Below are positions 1-8,434 of a stretch of DNA of 64,000 bases, in pieces. Source of the DNA: JAOUGY01 sp963825585. GTDB lineage: Bacteria > Actinomycetota > Acidimicrobiia > Spongiisociales > ZC4RG35. Numbering within the stretch: position 1 is the stretch's first letter; every line of letters starts with the position of its first letter. The position numbers were made by a program, and so were the translations under genes. The notes beneath the pieces are model-generated. The model did not search any database, was not told the DNA's origin, and saw nothing but the letters and a program-made list of their open reading frames with translations. Location: NCBI GenBank assembly GCA_963825585.1, contig CAWGTX010000007.1, forward strand, positions 1 through 64,000, written 5' to 3'.

Positions 1-156
1 GTCGACGTGCGGCCCGCTGTGCAACGCCATCTCCACATGGGTGATCTGCCAGAACCCGGGCTCCTTGTGGCGGACATGCACCCCGATCGGCTTGTTCACC
101 GAAGGCGGACTGAAGGTGGAACCGGAGATGGCGGCAGTCAGATCGATGATGGGCAT
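1..156 (-). CDS. Cyclase family protein (kynurenine formamidase-like), N-terminal fragment
   Basis: This minus-strand reading frame starts at the ATG complement of 154-156 and runs off the left edge of the window, so only about 52 residues are visible. The product begins MPIIDLTAAISG and ends MALHSGPHVD. The H-x-G-x-H-x-D pattern is the metal-binding signature of the cyclase family (arylformamidase, isatin hydrolase and relatives), zinc or manganese enzymes that hydrolyse cyclic or formyl amides. I see no clear ribosome-binding site. It diverges from the dehydrogenase at 563 and may share the repeat-rich 400-bp spacer. The family assignment rests on the motif and N-terminal pattern; the substrate is unknown. 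Confidence 0.7.
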   Translation of the reverse strand, partial: MPIIDLTAAISGSTFSPPSVNKPIGVHVRHKEPGFWQITHVEMALHSGPHVD

Positions 157-173
157 GAGGGCATTGTGGCCGA

Positions 174-196
174 GCGAGGAGCGAGGAGCGAGGAGC
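174..196. repeat. GCGAGGA tandem repeat
   Basis: Short tandem copies of gcgaggag lie in the spacer between the partial cyclase and the dehydrogenase. Related GAGGGGCGAGGAGC units recur at 16899-16915, 16979-17010 (inverted), 17928-17963 and 22809-22834, always outside genes. Confidence 0.7.
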
Positions 197-258
197 TTTG
201 TCCCCCACGGAGTGGGGGAAGGGGCCCCGCGACGGAGGAGCGGGGTAGGGGGGGTCGA
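194..258 (+). repeat. GC-rich palindromic element, copy 1
   Basis: The element begins agctttgtccccc, contains a small hairpin, continues gggggaaggggcccc and ends ggggtagggggggtc. The same order of blocks is found inverted at 349-419 and again inverted at 13729-13803. This layout resembles REP-type extragenic palindromes. It codes for nothing recognisable. Confidence 0.7.
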
Positions 259-348
259 AAGCCCGCGAGATGAACTCCGCACGCGTTCCGAACGCGTCGT
301 CCGGGCCACGCGAGGCATAAGAACGCGTCATCATGCTCGCGAGGGATA

Positions 349-419
349 GGCCCCCCCTACCCCACTCGTTCCTCGTGGGGGCCCCTTCCCCCTCTCGCAA
401 GCTCGAGGGGGACAAAGCT
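349..419 (-). repeat. GC-rich palindromic element, copy 2 (inverted)
   Basis: Read on the minus strand this gives agctttgtccccc, a variable hairpin, gggggaaggggccccc and ggggtaggggggg, the same blocks as copy 1 at 194-258. The two copies face each other around a spacer of about 90 bases. The variable hairpin differs between copies while the flanking blocks are kept. Confidence 0.7.
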
Positions 420-524
420 ATTCCCTATCCGCGCGTCCTCAATGCGCAAAAGGTCGAAGCACGCACCACACAAGAGCCGCGTTGTGACCAGCAGCTGGCA
501 GCCTTCTGCCTTCCTGCTGACCTC

Positions 525-544
525 GTCGTATATGATGCAAAATC
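525..544 (-). promoter_or_regulatory. Catabolic operator-like site 1
   Basis: On the minus strand this reads GATTTTGCATCATATACGAC, matching the core TGCAnnATATA shared by eleven sites in the window. It lies about 20 bases upstream of the dehydrogenase start at 563 and includes a TATATG string that could serve as a -10 element. Confidence 0.6.
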
Positions 545-562
545 GCTCCAGGGAAGGATGTC

Positions 563-1444
563 ATGGTGCAGAAGATCGGGGTCGTGGGGCTCGGAGTCAT
601 GGGCTCGGCGATGTCGGGACATCTGCTTGCAGCCGGGCACGAGGTCCACGGATTCGACGTCGACACTGCCAAGTCGGCTGCCTTCGGGTCCAAGGGCGGG
701 ACCGTGCAACCGTCGGGTGCAGCGGTGGCCGCCGCCTCCGATCTGGTGATCCTCTCGCTCCCCACCGTCGGCGCGCTCGAGGCAGCGACCGAGGACGTGG
801 CCGCCGGGGCCCACCCGGGTCTGATCGCCGCCGAGATGGGGGTGTTCCCGATCGAGGCGAAAACCGCCGCCCGGGACCGACTGGCCGAGGTGGGTGTCGA
901 ACTCATGGACGTGCCGGTGAGCGGCACCGGGCTCCAGGCAGCCGACGCCACGCTGGTCATCATGGCGTCGGGCAGCCAGGAGGCGTTCGACGCGACCAAG
1001 GCCGTGTTCGACGTGCTTGGCCGGGCCACCTACTACCTGGGCCCCTTCCCCAACGGCTCGATCATGAAGTTCATCGCCAACCTGCTGGTGGTGATCCACA
1101 ACCTGTCGAGCGCCGAAGCCCACGCCCTGGGCATCGCCGCCGGAATGGACCCGGCGGTGGTGCAGGAAGTGATCTCCGACGGGGTCGGATCGTCGCGCAT
1201 CTTCGAGATTCGCGGTCCAATGATGGTGGCCGATGACTACCAGCAGGCATCCGCTCGGCTCGACATCGCCCGCAAGGACGCCGGGATCATCCGGGACTAC
1301 GCCCGCTCGGTCGGGTCGCCCACTCCCCTGCTCGATGCAGCCATCCCCGTGTACGACCAGGCCAGGGAGGCGGGACTGGGTGACCTCGACGCGGCCGCCC
1401 TGCTCCGCCACCTCGAACAGATCGCAGGACTGAGGCGCTCATGA
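563..1444 (+). CDS. NAD(P)-dependent 3-hydroxyisobutyrate dehydrogenase-family enzyme
   Basis: The product has 293 residues, the usual size for the beta-hydroxyacid dehydrogenase family, which oxidises 3-hydroxy acids or reduces the matching semialdehydes with NAD(P). A Rossmann motif GLGVMG lies near residue 10, the substrate-binding signature appears as DVPVSGTGLQA, and the catalytic lysine is in GSIMKFIANLL. GGGAAGG upstream supports the ATG at 563. Its stop overlaps the next start by four bases (ATGA), so it probably leads the operon continuing to CocE. Two other members of the family lie at 8435 and 57985; those two resemble each other more than this one. The substrate is unknown. Confidence 0.9.
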   Translation: MVQKIGVVGLGVMGSAMSGHLLAAGHEVHGFDVDTAKSAAFGSKGGTVQPSGAAVAAASDLVILSLPTVGALEAATEDVAAGAHPGLIAAEMGVFPIEAKTAARDRLAEVGVELMDVPVSGTGLQAADATLVIMASGSQEAFDATKAVFDVLGRATYYLGPFPNGSIMKFIANLLVVIHNLSSAEAHALGIAAGMDPAVVQEVISDGVGSSRIFEIRGPMMVADDYQQASARLDIARKDAGIIRDYARSVGSPTPLLDAAIPVYDQAREAGLGDLDAAALLRHLEQIAGLRRS

Positions 1445-3714
1445 CGGAACGGTTCGGAACCCTCGGCACACCACTCCGCCGTCTGGAAGATCCCCGCCTC
1501 ATCACCGGTCGCGGGCAGTACGTCGACGACATCGCCATCGACGGCACTCTTTCGGTTGTCTTCGTGCGGAGCAGCGAGGCACACGCCTTCATCACCTCGA
1601 TCGACACCGCCGACGCGGTCGGGATGCCGGGGGTGATCGGGGTGTTCACCGCCGCCGACCTCGGCATCGACCGTCCCATGCCCAACCCCCACCCCCATCC
1701 GCTCCTCGAGAACAGCATCCAATCGGCACCGCTGTCGTCCCGTGAGGTGTCCTACGTCGGGGAGCCGATCGCAGTGGTGGTCGCCGAGAGCCGCTATCAG
1801 GCTGCCGACGCCGCCGAGATGGTCTTCGTCGACTACGACCCGCTGCCGGCCGTGGTGTCGATCGAACGGGCGGTCGAAGCCGACGCCCCGCTGGTGCACT
1901 CCACGGCCTCATCGAACGTGGTGGCGACCGTTCGAGCGAAGTACGGCGACATCGACGAGGCATTCGCCTCCGCCGACCATGTCATCCCCTTCACACTCCG
2001 CCAGCACCGTGGCGCCTGCGCCTCGATGGAACCTCGCGGCGTGCTGGTGGACCCCTCCGGCGACGGCATCACCATGTGGACCTCCAGTCAGGGGCCCTTC
2101 GCCGTCAGGAAGATGGTGGCGGCCTACTACGGGCTCGAGGACCTTCGGGTGATCGCCCCCGACGTGGGTGGCGGATTCGGACCGAAGGGTGGGATCTACC
2201 CGGAGGAGTACGTGCTTCCCGCCCTGGCCATGCGCCTGGGCAGGCCGGTCAAGTGGATCGAGACCCGCCGCGAGCACCTGCTGGCAACGAACCAGCAGCG
2301 CGACATGGTGAGCAATCTGGAGGTAGCGGCCGCCGCCGACGGACGGTTCCTCGGTCTGCGCGGACACATCCTCCACGACAACGGCGCCTACGTGCCGTAC
2401 GGCATCCTCCTGCACATGACCGGGTTCCAGCTCATCCAGGGCCCCTACGCCCTCGGTGCCATGGACATCACCCTCGACGCTGTCGCCACCAACGCCGTCG
2501 CCACCAGTCCCATCCGGGGAGCGGCCCGACCGAACGCCGCCTTCATCTCGGAGCGCATGGCCGATGCGGTGGCCCGTGCCACCGGGCTCGACCCGTTCGA
2601 GGTGCGCAGACGCAACTTCATTCCGGCCGACGCCTTCCCATACGAGTTCGCCCTCGCCGCCCGGTACGGCGGCAACATCACCTACGACTCGGGTGACTAT
2701 CTGACCTCGATGGAACAGGTGATGGCCCTCGCCGACGTCGCCGGGTTCCCCGACCGCCGGGCTGCGGCCGAAGCCGATGGACGACTACGCGGCATCGGCG
2801 TCGCCTCCTACGTCGAGGACACCGGGCTGGGTCCGTTCGAGGCGGTGCGCATCCACCTCGAGAGCGACGGCACCGTGGTGGTGTCGGTCGGCACCGGCTC
2901 CCAGGGTCAGGGACATGCCACCGTGCTCAGCCAGATCGCAGCCACCCAGCTCGGCGTGGCCCCTTCGTCGGTGGTGGTTCGAGCGGCCGACACCAGCCTT
3001 CCCGGCAACGGTGGCAGCACCGTCGCCAGCCGCACCGCCGTGACAGCCATGTCATCGGCGCAGCTGGCCGCGGTCGACGTGGCCGACCAACTCCGCAAGC
3101 TCGCCGCCGAACGGATGGAAGCGGCCGAGGCCGACCTCGTGCTCGAAGACGGGTTCGTGCGGGTGGCCGGCCAACCCGGCGCCGAGATGAGCCTGGCCGA
3201 GCTGGCGGCGGATTCCGAGATCGCCTCCGACCAGGCCTTCCCCACCCCCCGTCCGCCCTACGCGTTCGGATGCCACATCGCCGAAGTGGAGGTCGACCCC
3301 GAAACCGGCCTCATCACGGTCATCGACTACTCGGTGGCCCACGACTGTGGCACCGTGCTCAATCCCATGATCGTCGACGGCCAAATCGACGGCGGCGTCG
3401 CCCACGGCCTGTCGAACGCCCTCTACGAGCAGGTGTCGTTCGCCGAGGACGGCCAGCCGTTGTCGACCACGTTCATGGACTTCCGCATCCCCACCGCCAT
3501 GGAGATGCCGCCACTTAAGAAGGTCCACACGGTGACACCGTCGCCCGACAACCCCCTCGGCGCCAAAGGCGCCGGTGAGGGAGGGACCATCCCCGCCGCC
3601 GCCGCCGTGGTGGCGGCGGTCGAGAACGCCCTCACCGTCTACGGGATCGTGGTCGATCGCTACCCGCTGTTCCCGTCGACGGTCCGACGCATGATGGAGG
3701 ATGCTCAGCGATGA
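1441..3714 (+). CDS. Xanthine dehydrogenase-family molybdopterin-binding subunit
   Basis: This 757-residue protein is a full large subunit of the CoxL/aldehyde oxidase family. These subunits hold the molybdenum cofactor and hydroxylate aldehydes or aromatic heterocycles with water as oxygen source. The N-terminus has the family block RRLEDPRLITGRGQYVDDI; the cofactor region includes GGGFGPKGG, and GAKGAGEGG near the C-terminus carries the conserved catalytic glutamate. The AYRCSFR loop typical of true CO dehydrogenase is absent. The FAD and 2Fe-2S subunits that usually accompany it are not in the window, so it must borrow partners from elsewhere or use another electron acceptor. It is coupled by ATGA overlaps on both sides. 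Confidence 0.92.
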   Translation: MTERFGTLGTPLRRLEDPRLITGRGQYVDDIAIDGTLSVVFVRSSEAHAFITSIDTADAVGMPGVIGVFTAADLGIDRPMPNPHPHPLLENSIQSAPLSSREVSYVGEPIAVVVAESRYQAADAAEMVFVDYDPLPAVVSIERAVEADAPLVHSTASSNVVATVRAKYGDIDEAFASADHVIPFTLRQHRGACASMEPRGVLVDPSGDGITMWTSSQGPFAVRKMVAAYYGLEDLRVIAPDVGGGFGPKGGIYPEEYVLPALAMRLGRPVKWIETRREHLLATNQQRDMVSNLEVAAAADGRFLGLRGHILHDNGAYVPYGILLHMTGFQLIQGPYALGAMDITLDAVATNAVATSPIRGAARPNAAFISERMADAVARATGLDPFEVRRRNFIPADAFPYEFALAARYGGNITYDSGDYLTSMEQVMALADVAGFPDRRAAAEADGRLRGIGVASYVEDTGLGPFEAVRIHLESDGTVVVSVGTGSQGQGHATVLSQIAATQLGVAPSSVVVRAADTSLPGNGGSTVASRTAVTAMSSAQLAAVDVADQLRKLAAERMEAAEADLVLEDGFVRVAGQPGAEMSLAELAADSEIASDQAFPTPRPPYAFGCHIAEVEVDPETGLITVIDYSVAHDCGTVLNPMIVDGQIDGGVAHGLSNALYEQVSFAEDGQPLSTTFMDFRIPTAMEMPPLKKVHTVTPSPDNPLGAKGAGEGGTIPAAAAVVAAVENALTVYGIVVDRYPLFPSTVRRMMEDAQR

Positions 3715-4907
3715 GCTACGGACCGCCGTATTGGAGTCCCGGCGACTTCGAGCAGGTGAACGGGTTCCCCCGCTATCCCCGCCGGGAGATCAACCGCCGG
3801 CACAGTTGGGCAGCCGACATGCTCATCGCCCATGAACTCGACGCAGTCGTGGTGGGCGGGGCCACAGGAGCGCTCGAGACCTCGGTGCAGTACTTCTCCA
3901 ACTGGCCGAGTCAGGTGCAGTCCTACGTGGTGTTCCTCCCGGCGGAGACACCCCTCATGTTGGTCCGATTGTGGAACCACCTGCCCGACGCCCAACGGAT
4001 CGCCATGATCGACGACATCCGCTACGGCGGTGACACCCCGGCGGAGCAGGCCGAGCAGTTGGCAGGCATGCTGGCGCGACACGGCTGTCAGCGGGTCGGT
4101 CTGATCGGGGTGGTCCCCCACGCCGACGTCGAAACGCTGCGCAGGGTCATCGACGACGTGGATCTGGTGGACCTCAACCCGGCCTATCAGTCGTTCCGGC
4201 TGGTGAAGACCGAGGACGAGATGACGTTCGTCCGTATCGCCTCCCGCATGAACGACGCCGCCACCTCCGCACTCGCCACCGAGTTGAAACCGGGCGTCAA
4301 CGAGCTCGACGTGGCCCGCATCGTCGAAGACGCGTACCTGGCACACCGAGCCTGGAACCTGATCCACTTCAGCCTGACCACCCCCATGTCGGACCCGTCG
4401 ATCGTGGTCCCACACCAGTACCACCCCGATCGGGTGATCCAAGCGGGTGACGTGTTCGTGACCGAGATCAGCACCACATTCTGGGGTTACTCGGGTCAGA
4501 TCCTGCGCACCTACACCATCGGCGGCGGGCCGAACGAGCGATACGCGCGACTCCATCGAGTGGCTCTCGACGCCTATCACGCCATCACCGACGCCCTCCA
4601 CCCCGGAGCCACGGTGGGTGAAGTCCTCGACGCCGCCGAGCTGATCGCCGCTGAAGGCTTCGACATCTGGGACGACCTGGTCCACGGGTTCGGCGGCGCC
4701 TATCTTCCGCCCATCGTGAGGACCCGGCAGTCCCGTGGCGCCACCCACGACGACTCGTTCACCTACCCCGACGGCACGCTATTGGTGGTTCAGCCGAACG
4801 TGATCGACGGGCAGGCGGGCGTCCAGGTGGGCAACTCGATGTGGGTGACGAGTGAAGGCACCGAGTTGACCCAGTCGTTCCCGACCGAGCTGATCGTGTG
4901 CGAGTAG
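3711..4907 (+). CDS. M24-family (creatinase/aminopeptidase P-like) protein with altered metal site
   Basis: The protein has 398 residues with the two-domain layout of M24 peptidases and creatinases. The pita-bread fold is recognisable around residues 240-390, but the five metal ligands look changed: the first Asp falls at FVTEIST, the second at GQILRT, and the two Glu positions at VVQPNV and VGNSMWV, while the His in VHGFGG remains. Metal-free members such as creatinase also lack the full set, so a C-N hydrolase role without metal is possible. The gene is overlapped by the molybdenum hydroxylase stop and followed after seven bases by CocE. The ligand alignment is by eye. Confidence 0.85.
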   Translation: MSYGPPYWSPGDFEQVNGFPRYPRREINRRHSWAADMLIAHELDAVVVGGATGALETSVQYFSNWPSQVQSYVVFLPAETPLMLVRLWNHLPDAQRIAMIDDIRYGGDTPAEQAEQLAGMLARHGCQRVGLIGVVPHADVETLRRVIDDVDLVDLNPAYQSFRLVKTEDEMTFVRIASRMNDAATSALATELKPGVNELDVARIVEDAYLAHRAWNLIHFSLTTPMSDPSIVVPHQYHPDRVIQAGDVFVTEISTTFWGYSGQILRTYTIGGGPNERYARLHRVALDAYHAITDALHPGATVGEVLDAAELIAAEGFDIWDDLVHGFGGAYLPPIVRTRQSRGATHDDSFTYPDGTLLVVQPNVIDGQAGVQVGNSMWVTSEGTELTQSFPTELIVCE

Positions 4908-4914
4908 GAGAGGT

Positions 4915-6591
4915 ATGAACACCGAGACCCGTGACGGAATGACGATCGACTGGGACGTCGAGATCGTGATGGACGACGGCGTCCCCATGGTCGCCGACGT
5001 GTTCCGCCCCATCGAGGACGGGCGTTACCCGGTGATCATCAGCTACGGGCCGTACGCCAAGGGACTGTCGTTCCAGGAGGGGTACCCCGATCAGTGGAAC
5101 CGGATGGTCGCCGACTTCCCCGAGGTCGCCGAGGGTTCCACCAACAAGTACCAGAACTGGGAAGTGGTCGACCCCGAGAAGTGGGTGCCCAACGGCTACG
5201 TGGTGGTGCGGGTCGACTCCCGAGGGACCGGCATGTCCCCGGGCTTCGTCGATCATTTCTCGCCCCGCGAGACCCGTGACTTCTACGACTGCATCGAATG
5301 GGCCGCCGCCCAGCCGTGGTCGAACGGCAAGGTTGGCGCCAACGGCATCAGCTATCTGGCCATCAACCAGTGGCATGTCGCCGCCCTTCAGCCGCCCCAT
5401 CTGGCTGCCATCTGCGTGTGGGAAGGCGCGGCCGACTGGTACCGCGACATGACCCACCACGGCGGCATGGTGTCGACGTTCTGGGCCAACTGGTACGACA
5501 TGCAGGTCAAGACCGTCCAGTACGGGCTCGGTGACCGTGGCCCCAAGAGCGTGGTCACCGGACGCAATGTCTGTGGGACCGAGACCCTGGGCGAGGAGCA
5601 GTTGGCTGCCAACCGCTCGGACTTCGGTGAGCAGATCCTCGCCCACCCACTCGACGATCAGTACCACCGCGACCGCTCACCGGACTTCGATGCCATCACG
5701 ACTCCGCTGCTGTCCGCCGGCAACTGGGGTGGGCAGGGACTCCACCTTCGCGGCAACGTGGAGGGATATGTCCGCTCGGCAGCATCACAGAAGTGGTTGG
5801 AGCTGCACGGCATCGAACACTGGACACACTTCTACACCGACTACGGCCGTGAGCTCCAGCTGGCCTTCTTCGATCACTTCCTCAAGGGCGAGGAAAACGG
5901 GTGGGATCGCCGTCCGCCGGTGCTCCTGCAGGTCCGCCACCTCGACGGTTTCGAGGAACGCACCGAGGACGCATGGCCGATTCCTCGGACCCGGTGGACC
6001 GAGCTGTATCTGCATTCGGATCTCACGCTCAGCACCGAACCTCCTACCGTGGCGGCGGCGCTCGAGTTCGAGGCGTTGGGGGACGGACTGACCTTCCGGT
6101 CCGACCCGCTCGACGCCGACACCGAGATCACAGGCCCACTCTCGGCCCGCCTGTGGGTGTCGTCGTCGACCACCGACGCCGACCTGTTCGTGGTGTTCCG
6201 GGTGTACGACCCCGATGGCAGCGAGGTCACCTTCCAGGGTGCGCTCGACCCCCGGGCTCCCATCGCCCAGGGTTGGCTGCGGGCCTCGCATCGGGAACTC
6301 GACCCGGAGATCTCCCAGCCCTACCGGCCCTATCACACCCACGGGCAGGAACAGCCGTTGACGCCCGGCGAGATCTACCAACTCGACATCGAGCTGTGGC
6401 CGACGTCGATCGTGGTCCCCGCCGGCTACACACTGGCGGTGTCGGTGCGCGGGAAGGACTACGAGAACGACGAGATACCCGACGACGGCAAGGGTGACGA
6501 TCTCGAGCTTCAAGAACAGGTTCAGCGGCTGCGGACCATTCCTCCACGACGATCCCGACCGACCGTCCCTCCGACGTGTACGGCGGTATGA
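4915..6591 (+). CDS. CocE/NonD-family serine hydrolase, C-terminus frameshifted
   Basis: The frame encodes 558 residues of an alpha/beta hydrolase related to cocaine esterase and X-Pro dipeptidyl peptidase, which cleave esters or amides. The nucleophile serine is in GISYLAI; a likely catalytic His is in IEHWTHFYTD; the C-terminal half has the jelly-roll ITGPLSARLWVSSS. AGGAGAGG precedes the ATG. The last residues do not look like the family. Family-like text continues in other frames: FSGCGPFLHDD (frame +1, about 6515-6550) and DVYGGMTTLHLGPNRP (frame +2, to a TGA at 6654-6656). Two one-base changes would restore a normal end, so this is either a base-level error or a decaying gene. Confidence 0.85.
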   Translation: MNTETRDGMTIDWDVEIVMDDGVPMVADVFRPIEDGRYPVIISYGPYAKGLSFQEGYPDQWNRMVADFPEVAEGSTNKYQNWEVVDPEKWVPNGYVVVRVDSRGTGMSPGFVDHFSPRETRDFYDCIEWAAAQPWSNGKVGANGISYLAINQWHVAALQPPHLAAICVWEGAADWYRDMTHHGGMVSTFWANWYDMQVKTVQYGLGDRGPKSVVTGRNVCGTETLGEEQLAANRSDFGEQILAHPLDDQYHRDRSPDFDAITTPLLSAGNWGGQGLHLRGNVEGYVRSAASQKWLELHGIEHWTHFYTDYGRELQLAFFDHFLKGEENGWDRRPPVLLQVRHLDGFEERTEDAWPIPRTRWTELYLHSDLTLSTEPPTVAAALEFEALGDGLTFRSDPLDADTEITGPLSARLWVSSSTTDADLFVVFRVYDPDGSEVTFQGALDPRAPIAQGWLRASHRELDPEISQPYRPYHTHGQEQPLTPGEIYQLDIELWPTSIVVPAGYTLAVSVRGKDYENDEIPDDGKGDDLELQEQVQRLRTIPPRRSRPTVPPTCTAV

Positions 6592-6715
6592 CGACGCTCC
6601 ATCTGGGCCCGAACCGGCCGGCGCACGTGCTGGCCCCGGTCATCCCCCCGGCCTGAAACGGGATCCGGACACGGACGGGGGCGAGGTGCACGGGTGCTCG
6701 GGCGAGCGAGGTCAC

Positions 6716-6737
6716 ATCCTGCAACATATAGAATCGG
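6716..6737 (+). promoter_or_regulatory. Catabolic operator-like site 2
   Basis: The sequence ATCCTGCAACATATAG is followed by AATCGG, a near match to site 7 at 44239. It ends about 28 bases before the GTG start at 6766, and its TATAGA may be the -10 element. Confidence 0.7.
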
Positions 6738-6765
6738 CCCTGGCGACGAAGAGGAGAGGTGCGAC

Positions 6766-7566
6766 GTGATCATCGAGACCGACGCCGGCAACGTGTCCCT
6801 GGAGCAGGTCGGTGCCGGACCCGACATCGTGCTGTTGCACTCGCTCCTCTCGGACCGCAACGTCTTCGCCCCGATCGTCCCCGCACTGGCCGCCAACCAC
6901 CGGGTCAACCTGGTCGACCTGCCCGGGTTCGGTTCCACGAGTCTGATCGAAGCGGACATGAACGCCTACGGCGACATGATCGGCTCCCTCCTCCAAGCCG
7001 GGCCGTACGACCCGGCGACCACATGCATACTCGGCAACGGTCTGGGCGCATTCGTGGCTCTGGCCACCGCCATCCGCCACGGATCCGCCTTCGACAAGCT
7101 GGTGGTGGCGGGAGGCGGAGCCGGGTTCACCGAAGCCGGCAAGGGTGCCTTCCGCGGCATGATCGGCGGCGTCGAGCAGGGCGGAATGGAAGGCATCATC
7201 GAAGTCGCCATCCGGAGGATCTTTCCCGAGGACTACCTCGGAGCCCATCCCGACCAGGCCGAGGAGCGCCGAGCCGTCTTGCGGCGCACCGACACGACCG
7301 CCTTCGTGGCGGCATGCACCGCTCTGCTCGGTCTCGACTACTTCGAGGCCTCGAAGAGCCATCGGCAACCCGACGCTGGTGATCGCCGGGTCGGAAGATC
7401 AGGCGACTCCGCCGGCGATGGCGATCGATCTGGCCGACCGGGTACCCGGCGCCCGACTCGAAATCATGGAGGGCGTGGCACACGCCCCCCAACTCCAGGA
7501 CCCCGAAGGTTTCCTGACCCTCCTCCAGGGATTTCTGGACTGACCGACCGAAAGAGGAATCGATGA
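6766..7566 (+). CDS. Alpha/beta hydrolase, frameshifted near residue 198
   Basis: The GTG at 6766 is supported by GAGGAGAGG six bases upstream. The first 198 or so residues form a typical alpha/beta hydrolase: VLLHSLLSD for the oxyanion region, VDLPGFGST, and the nucleophile region GNGLGAF, where the usual serine is asparagine. After EASKS the frame loses its family character. Removing one C of the CC at 7359-7360 restores SIGNPTLVIAGSEDQATPP and GVAHAPQLQDPEGF, with the acid and catalytic His region, to a TGA at 7541-7543. The natural product is therefore about 258 residues. The next gene starts just downstream at 7563. The missing nucleophile leaves its catalysis doubtful. Confidence 0.75.
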   Translation: MIIETDAGNVSLEQVGAGPDIVLLHSLLSDRNVFAPIVPALAANHRVNLVDLPGFGSTSLIEADMNAYGDMIGSLLQAGPYDPATTCILGNGLGAFVALATAIRHGSAFDKLVVAGGGAGFTEAGKGAFRGMIGGVEQGGMEGIIEVAIRRIFPEDYLGAHPDQAEERRAVLRRTDTTAFVAACTALLGLDYFEASKSHRQPDAGDRRVGRSGDSAGDGDRSGRPGTRRPTRNHGGRGTRPPTPGPRRFPDPPPGISGLTDRKRNR

Positions 7567-8432
7567 CCACAGTCGTACGGTTCGGGGGCTACGCACCGGC
7601 CGAAAGCACCCATGGGCGCGCCCAGATCCACTTCACCGAACGGATGACCGAACGGCTCGGCGATCGGGTGGAGGTGGAGATCCTCCACAACGTCATGGAC
7701 CTGGGACGGCCCGCCACCGACCTGTTCACCATGGTCGAGAGCGGCGAGCTCACCATGTGTTTCTTCTCGACCAGCTACCTGGGCTCCCGCGTCCCCGAGC
7801 TCAACGTGTTGGAACGACCGTACCTGTTCTCGGATCTGCCCGAGGCCCACGCCGCCCTCGACGGTGAGTTCGGGGCGACGCTCACCGAGGCCACCGAACG
7901 ACAGACCGACTTCGAAGTTCTCGGCTACTGGGACAACGGCTTCCGCCACTTCACCAACCGGCTCCGCCCGGTGCGACGCCCCGCCGACGTCGCCGGAATG
8001 ACCGTGCGACTCCAGCCCAACAGCATGCACGAGGCGATGGTTGAAGCCTGGGGCGGAACCCCGATCGCCGTGGAGCTGTCAGAGGGTGTTCGCCTCATCC
8101 AGGAGTTGAAGGTGGACGCCCAGGAGAACCCGCTCGGCAACAGCGTCGCCTACGGCGTCGACAAGGTGCACAAGTACGTGACGATGACCGGGCACCTCTA
8201 CGGCGCCCGCGGCGTGTACGCCAACCGGCAGATGTTGGCCGACATGCCGGCCGACATCGCCGATGCCGTCCGCGCATCTGCTCGCGACGCCATCGTCCAC
8301 CAGCGCTCGATCGCCGCCGACTACGAGTTGGAGCTCCGCGAGCGGCTCACCGCCCAGGGCCTCGAGTTCATCGACCTCACCCCCGACGAGCGCGAAGCCT
8401 TCGTCGCTCCCACCCGCCACATCGGAGCGTGA
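7563..8432 (+). CDS. TRAP-type (DctP-family) solute-binding protein without signal peptide
   Basis: The 289-residue product has the DctP fold: early GDRVEVEILHN, YLFSDLPEAHAAL in the middle, the substrate carboxylate-binding arginine in MTVRLQPNS, and the DAQENP hinge block. These proteins normally bind organic acids outside the membrane and deliver them to DctQ/DctM permeases. Here the N-terminus MTTVVRFGGYAPAES enters the mature fold directly, with no signal peptide or lipobox, and no DctQ or DctM lies in the window. AGAGGAA upstream supports the start. It sits in an operon with an alpha/beta hydrolase and a dehydrogenase, so it may be a cytoplasmic binding protein. That role is inference. 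Confidence 0.85.
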   Translation: MTTVVRFGGYAPAESTHGRAQIHFTERMTERLGDRVEVEILHNVMDLGRPATDLFTMVESGELTMCFFSTSYLGSRVPELNVLERPYLFSDLPEAHAALDGEFGATLTEATERQTDFEVLGYWDNGFRHFTNRLRPVRRPADVAGMTVRLQPNSMHEAMVEAWGGTPIAVELSEGVRLIQELKVDAQENPLGNSVAYGVDKVHKYVTMTGHLYGARGVYANRQMLADMPADIADAVRASARDAIVHQRSIAADYELELRERLTAQGLEFIDLTPDEREAFVAPTRHIGA

Positions 8433-8434
8433 CC

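Noticed and set aside
425..1411. Long open frames antisense to the first dehydrogenase (and many similar ones throughout)
   Set aside because: High GC content leaves antisense frames open. Their products show no family patterns, and the sense frames do.
1441..3714. Carbon monoxide dehydrogenase large subunit (CoxL form I)
   Set aside because: The AYRCSFR active-site loop is absent and no coxM/coxS genes are adjacent; only the broader family is supported.
6766..7566. Prophage or insertion sequence as the cause of gene breakage
   Set aside because: No integrase, transposase or target duplications were found; the breaks are single-base changes.
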